Assembly (NCBI GenBank): GCA_023053685.1
Contig: JALIGW010000002.1
Coordinates: 41,039,720 to 41,103,719, forward strand
Length of the DNA: 64,000 bases
DNA from: Diadophis punctatus similis
Taxonomy: Eukaryota > Chordata > Lepidosauria > Squamata > Dipsadidae
Direction: 5' to 3'
This document shows positions 48,484-60,028 of the stretch, one piece after another. Numbering within the stretch: position 1 is the stretch's first letter; every line of letters begins with the position of its first letter. Both the position numbers and the translations under genes were made by a program. The notes under the pieces are model-generated. The model did not search any database and was not told the DNA's origin. It was given only the letters and a program-made list of their open reading frames with translations.

Positions 48484-48634
48484 CAGTGTTGGGTTGCTAC
48501 CGGTTCTCCCCAGTTTGGGCGAACTGGTAGCGGCGGTGGTGAGAGGCTCCGCCCACCCACCCGGATGTCATCACGGACAATCTGCACATGCACATCTCCG
48601 AACCGGTAGCAAAGGTAAGTGAAACCCACCACTG
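48484..48634 (-). mobile_element. 151-bp hAT MITE, perfect duplication
   Basis: Ends CAGTGTTGGGTTGC and AAACCCACCACTG; duplication ATCCCTAG at 48476-48483 and 48635-48642. GCTACCGGTTCT and GAACCGGTAGC pair inside, and AAGGTAAGTG near the right end shows inverted orientation relative to the 26.8-kb copy. Confidence 0.95.
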
Positions 48635-48642
48635 ATCCCTAG

Positions 48643-50140
48643 AATTTGGACAGGATTGTTTCTAGTTCTATCCAATCATCTGAGGTCTCTGCAAGACAGT
48701 CAAAAAGAAAGCAAATGATAAATGTGTATTGCATCATCCTGTGGCAAGTTCTGCCACTTTTGCATACAGTATGCAATACAACATTGCACAAAGAGTGGGG
48801 ATAGCTTGTGAGGTAGAGTTTGTGTTACAACAGTACAGCATTCACATTGCCATTTGGATGCACACCTTGTTTCTGACAGATGTTTCTGCTTACCTTCTCA
48901 GAGATAGAGCATGAGACTGGTGTATACCTATTATAGATTATAAATTTTATATAAAAATATAGTAACCTTTGACTAAATGTCTCTAAATGTATCTAGTCTA
49001 GAGCATCTCTTAATGCTTCTCTACCTAGTAGCACTTGGTATGGCACTGTTTATTTCTTTGAAATCTACCAAGGTTGGCCCACATTTTTAAAAAGTGGGAA
49101 CCATTCTGGAAATAAATATATAAAATATTGCAGCTACCCAAATGCACAGAAATATAGGCATACCTAGTCTATAACATTAACCTTTTGAAAAATAATTTGC
49201 ATGTACTTTATATAATGAAAGTTTCTTGTCAGCTCAAAGCATACCTTAAGAGGCTTATTGTGTTCTTTATGCTTGCAGTTTGTATTCAGTTCTTACTTCA
49301 AAAGAAGCAATAAATGTATTGCTTCTGGGTTTATAATGTGAATAGAAGTTATATGGCTGGGTTGTTCTAAAGAATCCATGCCTACATTTCATATTGCAAA
49401 CCTTAAAATAACTCAGTATGAAATAATAAATGTTACTCATGAATGCTTCCTGCTCCAATTCATGTGAGCTATGCTCTAGAAAATGATAACTTCATATAGA
49501 ATTGTCAATTTATCAGTCTACTTCCATTCAATTAAGACTTGTGCTCTGATGGGATTACTAGTCTACATATAATTCCTTTAATTCATGATAATGGATACAG
49601 CTGAGCATTAAACGATCTATATCAGCACTCCATTGTCAAAGTGCCTTTTATTCTTTAATGAAATAAAATATTATAAATTAAGACTGTTAACAGAAAAAAG
49701 AGAAGTAGTTAAAAAAAACCTTAGAATAAACCTTGGTGGGAAAATAGCTCAATTTTTAAAAAGAATGGTAGAATGGCAGCAATATAAAAAAAATTCAATA
49801 AATAATCATAAAGTGGTATTATAAAAAAAAACCTTGCATTTTTTTCAGATGGTTATAGATATAGACATAGGCATTTGAAGTAGATATTGACATTGTAACA
49901 GCTAGTCTCACCTTAATATCTGTATATAAATTTTAACTTAGTTTACTTCTGAGTAGAGAATAGCAACAAATTCAGAAGTGCATAAGCTGCCCTTTCTGTG
50001 TCTTTGCATGTCTTTATCCTGATCTAAATTTATCATTGAGTAAAAAAAATCTGAAGGTAGTTTCTACAATATTCATCTGCATAGTTCCTATGCAGAACTT
50101 TTTACCAAGTTAATTTATTGATTGATATGAATTTATAAGC
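48643..50140. other. No gene seen, AT-rich
   Basis: Nothing recognised beyond poly-A runs near 49710 and 49825. Confidence 0.45.
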
Positions 50141-50148
50141 TACCCATC

Positions 50149-50425
50149 CAGAGGTGGGTTCCTGCAAGTTTGGATCAGTTTGCTAGAACCGGACGCTCGC
50201 TGAACCAGCAGCGTCGGCCGGCTGAACACACCCCTGAACCGGTCCTCGGGCTTGAAATCCGTCCACTGTAGCCAAATTTACGTGAAAATAACCCTCTGAA
50301 CATGTGCAAAGCCTCCTGCGCATGCGCAGACCAGTTTAACCCGGGAGCGATGGGGAAGGTAAGCAAAATGTGCACTTCTGGCGCGACCCCGAACCAGTAG
50401 GGAAGGTAAGTAGAACTCACCCCTG
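50149..50425 (-). mobile_element. hAT MITE with NRF1-like palindrome, perfect duplication
   Basis: Ends CAGAGGTGGGTTCC and GAACTCACCCCTG; duplication TACCCATC at 50141-50148 and 50426-50433. Core contains TGCGCATGCGCA (50317-50328) and a terminal GGTAAGTAG. Confidence 0.95.
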
Positions 50426-50433
50426 TACCCATC

Positions 50434-52180
50434 TCAAATCAATTATTATGGTGGCTAACAAGGTTAAAACTAAAATCAGTTAATAATATATGTATTTGTA
50501 TACTTATATATATGAAATCAATCTGGTCATATATTTCAAGGCACTCTGTTGCTTTCTAGATCAAGAATGATGTTTTAATAACTATTGACAAAACTATAAT
50601 CAATTAGAATAGCATTATACCAATAACAGGGAATACATTCCATCAGAGGCTTATCTCCCAGGAACAATGCACGTTCTTCAAAAGAATTGTTCTACCATGA
50701 CTTGTCAGGATTACAGTTAACCTTTGTGTTATAAATTATTATTCAGAATTGAATAATTTCTTATTTAACCCTCTCTTTGTTTAGGATTTCAAATTTCATG
50801 TGCAAAGGAAAGAAATGAATAATATATGCTGATATATTTAGGGCAGAAACATCTAAATTGTATTGACAGTTAACTTGTTTGATTCAGGTTGTGTGTAAAA
50901 CATTCCATCTATTCAGGAGATCAGATGGATTGTTCAATACAGTCTCCGTGCTTAGAGCATGAACAAGCAAAGGAGTACCAGTAAATTTCAATATGTCTCC
51001 CTCGCCTTTCTTTGAATTCTTTAATTAGTTAAATTAAATGAAAACCTCAGGTGCTAAAACAAGACCTAGTTTCTATTTCTAACATTGCGGTAACATTGAG
51101 TGACATAGGCATTTTCAGAAAATAGGCTGATTTTTCCAGCAGCTGCCAATCTGAGGGCTGAGACATTTAACACAGATGGCTTGGACTGCATAACATCAGG
51201 CTTGAAATGCTGTCCAGGAAGGGAGAAGATGAGCCATATTTTTGATACAGTTGGACACTGTGCAAACAGGGAGAGGAATAGGAATTTGGGTGTCTATTAG
51301 GCTTGTCCAGAAGATATTTTTCCTTGCTATACCCTATGTCAGAAGCACTGACATTTTCTGAGATATTCTGCAGAATGCAATCCTTTGGAGTTGAGTGGAG
51401 GTGACAGCTAGGCAACCCTTGGCTAAGGCTATCATATCTGCAGAAATCCAGATGACTACTAAACTGCATCAAAATGATGCAATAAAACATCTAATTTTCC
51501 GCTGTCATTTAGTTATCATTGTGATTTTTTTCCCCCAGGTCAGATAAGATAAACCTATGTTAGTCCATTTCAGTGGCAGGAAATTTGGGGAATATATTGA
51601 AGAATGGAGAACACTAAAAGGTATTTTTAAAGTGAAAAGAGGATTCAGACCAGGTTTTCTCTATCACAGATAGCATCACAGATTTAGGATGGCATTAATG
51701 TTAATGTTAAGGACAAACCTTTGGCAATCTCTGTAAGGACCAGGTCACAATCACTTCATTAGCTAACATCACAAGACCCCAGTACTTTCATGCATATAAT
51801 GAATCAAAGAATAGCCGAAATTTGTCCAAATTTCTATTGCTAACTCTTAATATTATTTGGAGTCCTTGTTTATTCAAAGACAGGATTATTTTGTGTAATG
51901 TTTCATGTGTCTTTATTATAACATATCTTACCATGTACATCTTATGAAATTCTAACATATGAGATAACTGTAATATAATTTTAAATCTCATAGAAACTCT
52001 AAGTTGGGATAGAAACTTAGAAACTTTCTGGTGCTTCTGTGAGACTGGATTAAAGCTAAAAACTGCTAGATTCCTCCATACCATTTGTTATTGAAATTCC
52101 TACATGGAACCCAGCCCTTTAAAATATATGGCTAATGTGGCTGCATTAAATATCTGTGACCAACTTTTAAAAATAAATTG
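50434..52180. other. No gene seen, AT-rich
   Basis: A moderately GC-richer patch at 51130-51490 has a 107-codon frame on the minus strand with no family resemblance; I do not call it a gene. Confidence 0.4.
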
Positions 52181-52188
52181 CCCTCAAG

Positions 52189-52550
52189 AAGGGATAGGAT
52201 CTAAGTTACCTTGCCGCCGGTTAGCTTCCTCCCACGCTGCATGGCTGAACGCACATTGCGTGTCATGTGGCCATGCGTACATGCATGTGGGGTGCCAAAA
52301 AACAACCAAAAAAAGAGCAAAAAAGAGCCAAAAACAAGATGGTGGTGCATGCGCAGTGCCGAAAACCCGGCTTCTGCGCATGCGCAGAAGCAAAAACCAG
52401 CAAAAATTACAAAAAAAAATTACCAAAAAACCCCCCAAAAAAGATGGCGGCGTCCACGGACTGGCACCGACAGAACCGGCTCTGTGATGTCACCACCGGT
52501 TTACTACCAGTTCTATAGAACCGGTGCGAACCGGGCGGAACCCACCTCTG
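52189..52550 (+). mobile_element. hAT MITE with NRF1-like and YY1-like motifs
   Basis: Left end AAGGGATAGGATCT is a mutated CAGGGGTGGGTTCT; right end GGAACCCACCTCTG. Perfect duplication CCCTCAAG at 52181-52188 and 52551-52558. Core: TGCGCATGCGCA (52375-52386), A-rich spacer, AAGATGGCGGC (52441-52451), then TGATGTCACCACCGG and GTTCTATAGAACCGG. Confidence 0.95.
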
Positions 52551-52558
52551 CCCTCAAG

Positions 52559-53610
<1,052 letters not shown>

Positions 53611-55249
53611 CATACATACATTTATATATATATGTATGTATAGTCTGTATATATAAATATACAGAATTATATACACACATATATACAATCAATATATGTA
53701 TATATGATTCAAAATGCCCTCCACTATTGCTGTATATTCTCAAACAAATCCCTAGCTGCAGTGTAAAATATGTTCCCAAATATCAACTTATAATGCACAA
53801 AACAATAGGCATACCTGATAATGCTGTTAACGTGTGATATAGCATCTAGCTCTCAGATGTACTCTCTACCATCCTTTCAATAATCACTTAATCGCTTAAA
53901 TTGCTTAAACCATTTTTCTATCTATTGCCAACAGATTATCCTTTCTTCAGCAACTGAATAATCTCTGCAGTTGTTATTTCCTACAATCATTATAAGATCA
54001 TCTTGGCCAATTAAAACTTTGTGCATATGCACTGCAAAATTCAAATTACAGTGGAAGAGAAATCTCATCACAAATTAAAGTTTTCATTGATGTAATTTCA
54101 CCCATTCATTTCTTCTTCATTGGCCAAGGATAGTTTGTGCTGGGAAACATATGTGGTGACTGAAAAATAGCTTTGCATTCCACTTGAGTTATTTGTCCTA
54201 TATTCTCAGCATCTGGCATGGTTCATCATATCAAATCATCCACTCTTTCTTATAATGGTTGTGTCTCACTCTAATCTTCCATTGATTCATGAGGTCTACT
54301 TGAGGACTCAGCAGCTGCACAGTTTAGCCTTCTAGTTTTCAACTGATGTCAAAGCCACATGAAGCAACAATTACAACCATTGCTGTGAAGTTTAAACTGG
54401 ATGCTGCATCAAATAATACATAAAAAGGTTATTCTGTGTAACATTGCTCTTTTGGAAGCCGAAGATTCCAGTTTGTGCACAGAACATATTTTACTTTGAT
54501 CACTCTACAGTCTACCCTAACTATAACACAATTTTCTTCTTCTAGTACATGGTACAAACTATACTGAACACTATAGAGAAGGTGCAAGTTAACTTCCACC
54601 TGTCTGTATGTTTAAATGAATTCTATCCTCAAGGGATGCTATCACTTCATCTGTTTTTTTAGTAGCCTTGCAACATATTCAACACCCAGTTTATTTTCTT
54701 TTTTAAAAAATAGTTGCATAAGCATAGTGAGAAACAGCTGAAAAGATTGTTCATGATGACTTTCCTCCATTTTGAAACATATTTTTATGGCTTTTCCCCC
54801 CAAAGTGGAAAATCCTCTGCTAAACAGTACTCACTTAAACAATGCTAAAATTTAAGCTTGGTTTCCTAGAGCTACTATCCACCACTCTTCCAGCTTATTG
54901 GAATTGCACTGCTTTGCCCCCAAATATGGATATATGTTTAGCTTCACACAACAACAGTGTTAACTTAGCATCACCTATTGTTTTAAATATGCTGACAATG
55001 TTATAATCATTTAGCGATCATTGCAATTCTGCAGCACATGCAGTTAATAATAGTCCATTCAATCTAAGGGTGCCTTAGGTACATATTATATTTTACATTT
55101 ACAAGGATATGTTTTCATCATAGTTACTACATAATATAGCACACATACATGCTATTAGAATATTATACAGATGTACATATAGTAAGTAAGCATAACACTG
55201 AATTCAAATTCTCTGTCTGTGCATGTGCATGTGCATGCATGCATGTGTA
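53611..55249. other. No gene seen; TACA/TATA-rich to 53710
   Basis: After the TACA-rich patch, AT-rich DNA without recognisable feature. Confidence 0.45.
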
Positions 55250-55315
55250 CGAGAGAGAGGGAGGGAGGGAGGGAGGGAGGGACGGAGGGAGGGAGGGAGG
55301 GAGAGAGGGAGTGTC
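55250..55315 (+). repeat. (GGGA)n microsatellite
   Basis: About 12 GGGA units with one GAC change. Confidence 0.95.
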
Positions 55316-55869
55316 CAGGACAATAATTTTTAAAGCACACAATTAAATGTAAGTGGGTTCTTATCTTGTAAAATACTTAAAAATATAAAAAGTCCAATAA
55401 TCAGCACTGCATAAATTATAGATGTTAATCAGTGCAATCAATTTGCTTTTAGACAAATTTAACAAATTTCAAATAACAGAAAAACAATTAATGTGTCAAA
55501 TTTATTTTTTCTACAGGAAGTATCTCACAGTTTTATTTCAAAGTTCAACTGTTCCTCATACATTTTCTTGTTCTGTTTAAAATAAGGTAGCTGGTGTTAT
55601 ACTTGCAGAAAGCTGTTTACTTCCTCATTCTGTATTTTGTAGACCTCTTGTAGCAAAAACATTTATTGGAAAACATTAAATCAACTGTTTTCTCTAATAA
55701 TTCCAAAGTTTTTGAGTTTTGCCTTTGATATTTTTTTTATAGTCACAGAAAAGTGTCATTTCTGCCCTTATGGCAATGTCTCCCTATTTTCCATCCTCAA
55801 GTGGAAAAAACCAGTCTCTCTTTCTCTCAAAAAAAGTATATTATATATGCAATAAAAGTTGTATATAAA
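55316..55869. other. No gene seen
   Basis: AT-rich, nothing recognised. Confidence 0.4.
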
Positions 55870-55912
55870 AGAGCTTCTTAAGCTCTTCTATATAAAGAGC
55901 TTAAGAAGCTCT
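55870..55912. repeat. Perfect 18-bp hairpin
   Basis: AGAGCTTCTTAAGCTCTT and AAGAGCTTAAGAAGCTCT pair without mismatch around a 7-base loop CTATATA. It touches the start of the long inverted repeat. Confidence 0.9.
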
Positions 55913-56427
55913 GAGTGGCGACATCTGTCAGAGGAGTCAAAAAGTCAAGATGATAGTACCTGTGCAATCAAAGCTTACCAATGTTTATTTCTGTCATATG
56001 TAAAAATATATAAAAGAGATTGGGCCATCACAACTAACATCTTAACCTTTTTTTAACTCTCTTTCTCCCCATGAATACCCCAGCTGTGAGAATCTTCCAT
56101 CTCACCCACCTTCCCATTACCGCCTCTTTTTCTCTAATTTTATCCTAAAGGACTCCAAGTGGCAAATAATTGTGGTTGTATAAAACAAGGACTTATATAG
56201 AAAAGTATATAAATAATCATACATCGGTTTGCAACTATAGACTGATTCTCACAGCTGGGACATCCATGGAGATGGGGTTTAAAAAAAAAGTTAAGATGGC
56301 AATTGTGACAGCATATAAGGTCCAACTTTTTTTACATATGACAGAAATAGACATTGGTGAAATCTGATTACACAGATATTTCTATCATCTTGACTTTTTG
56401 ACTCTGAAAGATATTGCCACTTAGAGC
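55908..56427. repeat. 520-bp long inverted repeat
   Basis: Left arm 55908-56094 matches the reverse complement of right arm 56244-56427 over most of its length, including a 22-bp exact block around GTCAAAAAGTCAAGATGATA, then CTGTCATATGTAAAAA and CAGCTGTGAGAATC. The spacer is about 150 bp. It is either one foldback element or two inverted copies of an unknown repeat. No duplication of flanks is evident. Confidence 0.88.
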
Positions 56428-56452
56428 ATTGTAAATATATAGAAGGCCTTTA

Positions 56453-56696
56453 CATGGGTGAAATCCAGCAGGTTCTGACAGGTTCTGAAGAACCGGTAGT
56501 GGAAATTTTGAATAGTTCGGAGAACCCGCAAATACCACCTCTGGCTGGACCCAGTGTGGGGTGGGAATGAAGATTTTGCAATAACCTTGCCCCGGGAGTG
56601 TGGGGGGGATAGGGATTTTGCAGTATCCTTCCCCTGCCATGCCCACCAAGCCACGCCCACAGAACCGGTAGTAAAAAAAAATGGATTTCACTACTG
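56453..56696 (-). mobile_element. hAT MITE, GGTGAAATCC type
   Basis: Ends CATGGGTGAAATCC and GGATTTCACTACTG; reverse orientation of the 37.4-kb copy, with the same CTTCCCCTGCCATGCCCACC block. Flanks share AAGGCC but not a clean 8-bp duplication. Confidence 0.88.
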
Positions 56697-57357
56697 GAAG
56701 GCCACATATATTTATTATATATTTATTGTATATATAATCTACATTTTATTTGCTTCTGTCTTTCTTTTGCTATCACCAGAAATGCCCACCTACTCTCTGT
56801 CAGTTTGGCAATATCTGATTATAAAGTTGGTGCCATTGTATTACTGTTGCTGTATCTAATTTTCTGTTTCATCAAGTTCTTGTTTCTGCTTCTTTTTTAC
56901 TCTTCCTGGACTTTTTTTTTAGACTGAGTAGAAAATTCTTTTGTATTGCTTTCCAAATAGCCTTAAATTTTGTTTTAGTGCATAACTTGATAACTGAACT
57001 TGTTATTTTGCAAGAAAACTTATGGAAATCTACATGTTGTGTATCATGTACAAGTAAACTTTTACTGAACATAGAAAAAAAGGGGGGGAAACCCAAACCC
57101 ACTCAAAGCTTAACAATTCATATTTTAAATCTATTTTTCTAAATTACAGCCAGTTTCACAGAATAGTCTGCAATGTTTGCAAACTTCATCCAGTTCTGCT
57201 AAATTTTAACTAAGACTTAACTCATGTTAAAAATACTATATATGGTACACTATGGTATATCTGTCAGAAGAATAATTTGGTGTTCCAACTTGAGAATAAA
57301 TAACAATGAGATCCAGACAGCTGTTAAAGAAGAAATATTTATTCCTAAAAGCAAAAA
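56697..57357. other. No gene seen, AT-rich
   Basis: Nothing recognised before the DIRS element. Confidence 0.45.
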
Positions 57358-57495
57358 GGGCGTTGTTACTTACCTGAACGCCCATTCTCGTAGGGTGGCG
57401 CTAGCCTCCAAGATTGGGATGACCTCATCCATTAGCCAATCAGGACTGAGTCTGACCTCATATAAAAGCTGTCACTGTGCCATAATCCCCCTCTT
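57358..57495 (+). repeat. DIRS left terminal repeat with outer extension
   Basis: The 103-bp repeat proper (57393-57495) starts GGGTGGCGCTAGCC and ends AATCCCCCTCTT. The outer 35 bases start GGGCGTTGTTACTTACC and contain AACGCCC, which pairs with the first bases. A plus-strand TATAAAAG lies at 57461-57468. Confidence 0.95.
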
Positions 57496-57573
57496 GAGAC
57501 GAAGGAGTAGGTCAGACCCATAGTTTTTCCCCCACGCACACCTTCAGTATGTACAACACCCACAAGGGAGGGA

Positions 57574-57667
57574 CTTGGAGGCTAGCGCCACCCTACGAGA
57601 ATGGGCGTTCAGGTAAGTAACAACGCCCTTTCTCCATAGTGGGTGGCGCTAGCCTCCAAGATTGGGA
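57574..57667. repeat. DIRS internal complementary region
   Basis: 57574-57628 is the exact reverse complement of the left end 57358-57412 (55/55). 57630-57667 is the exact reverse complement of the right end 63428-63465 (38/38). One base (T, 57629) separates them. The region thus records the joined ends of the element and is thought to template their completion and circularisation. Confidence 0.96.
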
Positions 57668-60028
57668 CATACCAAAGCCGTATCGTCCCCTAGGGAGGGT
57701 TGTCACTGTAGCCTGAGACCCCGTCAGGCGCCCTATGGTCTGCAAGACCCTGCGCCCAAAGTCCGCCTCAGCCGAGGCAAAGGAGTCTACTTTATAATGT
57801 CTGATAAAGGGCAACGGGGAAGACCACGTCGCCGCCTGGCAGAGTTCCTCCAAGGAGGCATTAGTAGTCCAAGCTGCCGTAGTGGCGGCACTGCGTGTCG
57901 AGTGCGCCGTCAGACGTGGCGGACGAGGCAGGTCCTGTTGCCGGTAAACGTCCGCGATGACTGCGCGGATCCAGCGACCGATCATCGCTGCTGAAGCCTT
58001 GCGACCCATGGACGAGGCGTGGAATCCCACGAACAAGGACTCTGAGCGGCGGAATGCCACCGTGCGGACATTGTAGATTTTTATCGCCCGCCGGACATCG
58101 ACAGCGTGCCATTTGCGCTCGGACGGCGTTGTAGGTGGAGAGCAGAAGGAAGGAAGAACCACTTCCTGCGCCCTGTGGAAGTATGTATTGACCTTGGGCA
58201 GGAATGTGGGGTCAAGGCGAAGCACCACCCGGTCTGGATGAAAAATACAGAGATCGTCCCGGACGGAGAGGGCCGCCAGTTCGGAGATTCTCCGGGCTGA
58301 AGTGATCGCTACCAAAAAGGCAACCTTATGTGTAAGGTGCTGCAGCGAAATTGTCCGGAGGGGCTCATAGGGGGCCTCGGTCAGTGCCAAAAGAACCCTC
58401 TGCAGGTCCCAGGTGGGGTACCTATGTACCACTGGGGGCGAGATATTGACCGCCGCCTTCAAGAAGCGAACGACTAAGGGATGCGTCGACAGAGGCGCAG
58501 AAGAGTGGCAGGAAAAGACCGTTGAGAGCGCTGCCACCTGTCGCCGCAAGGTGCTGGGCGAAAGACCCCTGTTGAGGCCCGCTTGCAGAAATTGGAGGAC
58601 CTGTATGACCGAAAGGTCGATCGGGTTAAAGCCGGCGCCGACACACCAATCGTGAAACGTCCGCCAGGTGGAGTTGTAGATGCGGATGGTGGAGGCCCGG
58701 CGTGAGGAGAGCAGAGTTTGGATAATGCTCTCGGGAACCCCGCGAAGAGTTAGGGTGCGCCGCTCAAGCGCCAGGCGGTCAGTTGGAGCCACTGCGGGTC
58801 CGGGTGCTGAACTGACCCCTGGGAGAGCGACGATGTGGTCTGCGGGATCCTCCAGGATGGGCCGGTCGAGAGCGACTTGAGGTCCGCGAACCATGCCCGT
58901 CGCGGCCAATGGGGGGCCAATAGGATCAGTTCCGCCTGCTCGTCTAGCATCTTCCTGATAACTCGGGGAATGAGTGGAAGGGGCGGGAATGCGTAGAGTA
59001 GGCCCCTCGGCCACGGGCAATGGAGGGCATCCGTGTCCATCGCGCCGGGTGTCCGATACCACGTGATGAAGCGCGGGAGCTTGGCATTCAGTGGGGTCGC
59101 AAAGAGGTCGGCCACCGGGTTGCCAAACCGGACAGTCAGCTCCCGAAAAATGTCTGGGTGCAGGGCCCACTCTGCCGTGTCGACGTCGTGGCGGCTGAGC
59201 CAGTCCGCTGTGCGGTTCGACACCCCCGAGATGTGCTCTGCCCGGAGAGAGAGGAGGTGCCGTTCCGCCCAGAGGCCCAATTCCTTGGCCTCGGATAGCA
59301 GGCGGCGCAAGACAGTTCCACCTTGCCTGTTGACATGGGCTTTGGTGGTTACGTTGTCCGTCAACAGGAGGACATGTTGTCCCGTTAGGAGATGCTGGAA
59401 TTGCCGGAGGCCCAGAGACACCGCTCGTAGCTCCAGGAGGTTGATGCTGGCCGTCGACTCCGCTGCGGTCCAGGTGCCCTGTGCCACGTGAGACGATGTG
59501 TGAGCGCCCCACCCGTAGAGGCTGGCATCCGATGTCACCGTCACCCGGCGAGGCTCGAGGAAGCTGGAACCCTTGCTGATCGCCAGTGACCGCCACCAAT
59601 GCAGGGACCGCCAGACCGCCGTCGGGAGCTGGACTTTGGCCGATGAGTTGGACTTGTTCGCCCGCTGAAACGGCAAAAGAAACCATTGTAGGTCTCTGGA
59701 GTGCAGTTGTGCCCAAGGTGTTATATGTATAGCGGATATCATCTTTCCCAACAGGGAGGACAGGAGGTTCAGCGGAACCCGCCCCTGCCCAAGGACCTGT
59801 TGGGTCAGAGAAGAAAGGCTGAGTTGTCTTTCCTCCGACAGGTACACCCTGCACTCCAGAGAGTCCACAATAGCCCCCAAATGAGTGATGCGAGTGGAGG
59901 GAATCAAGTGGCTCTTCTCCAGGTTGAGGGAGAAGCCATGGTATTGCAGAACGTCTATGGTGGTCTGCAGGTCCAGCTCCACCCGGGTCAGGGAGGACGA
60001 CTGAATTAAAATGTCGTCGAGATAACAC
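57593..60028 (-). CDS. DIRS tyrosine recombinase ORF
   Basis: Open for 811 codons. The C-terminal part is a phage-integrase-like tyrosine recombinase: a core-binding segment (about residues 445-525, IRIYNSTWRTFHDWC, SPSTLRRQVAALSTV), then TSARRISELAAL with the first catalytic Arg near 580, AHSTRSAATTAAW with His 709 and Arg 712, and ATWSSPLPFIRHYKVD with Trp 735 and the nucleophile Tyr 745. It would join the circular cDNA to the target. The first 426 codons overlap the RT/RNase H frame; this overlap is normal for DIRS, but the true start is unknown (the frame opens at a GTG). The last residues are encoded by the internal complementary region. Confidence 0.93.
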   Translation of the reverse strand: MLSRRHFNSVVLPDPGGAGPADHHRRSAIPWLLPQPGEEPLDSLHSHHSFGGYCGLSGVQGVPVGGKTTQPFFSDPTGPWAGAGSAEPPVLPVGKDDIRYTYNTLGTTALQRPTMVSFAVSAGEQVQLIGQSPAPDGGLAVPALVAVTGDQQGFQLPRASPGDGDIGCQPLRVGRSHIVSRGTGHLDRSGVDGQHQPPGATSGVSGPPAIPASPNGTTCPPVDGQRNHQSPCQQARWNCLAPPAIRGQGIGPLGGTAPPLSPGRAHLGGVEPHSGLAQPPRRRHGRVGPAPRHFSGADCPVWQPGGRPLCDPTECQAPALHHVVSDTRRDGHGCPPLPVAEGPTLRIPAPSTHSPSYQEDARRAGGTDPIGPPLAATGMVRGPQVALDRPILEDPADHIVALPGVSSAPGPAVAPTDRLALERRTLTLRGVPESIIQTLLSSRRASTIRIYNSTWRTFHDWCVGAGFNPIDLSVIQVLQFLQAGLNRGLSPSTLRRQVAALSTVFSCHSSAPLSTHPLVVRFLKAAVNISPPVVHRYPTWDLQRVLLALTEAPYEPLRTISLQHLTHKVAFLVAITSARRISELAALSVRDDLCIFHPDRVVLRLDPTFLPKVNTYFHRAQEVVLPSFCSPPTTPSERKWHAVDVRRAIKIYNVRTVAFRRSESLFVGFHASSMGRKASAAMIGRWIRAVIADVYRQQDLPRPPRLTAHSTRSAATTAAWTTNASLEELCQAATWSSPLPFIRHYKVDSFASAEADFGRRVLQTIGRLTGSQATVTTLPRGRYGFGMSQSWRLAPPTMEKGRCYLPERPFS

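Noticed and set aside
51167..51490. 107-codon minus-strand frame as a host gene
   Set aside because: No domain, no splice evidence and no similarity I recognise; length is within chance for this composition.
56441..56705. Perfect 8-bp duplication for the MITE at 56453
   Set aside because: The flanks share AAGGCC but do not align as an 8-bp repeat directly at the element ends.
57593..60028. GTG at 60028 as the true start of the recombinase
   Set aside because: Eukaryotic initiation there is unlikely; it is just the 5' limit of the open frame. The recombinase domain itself begins after about residue 440.
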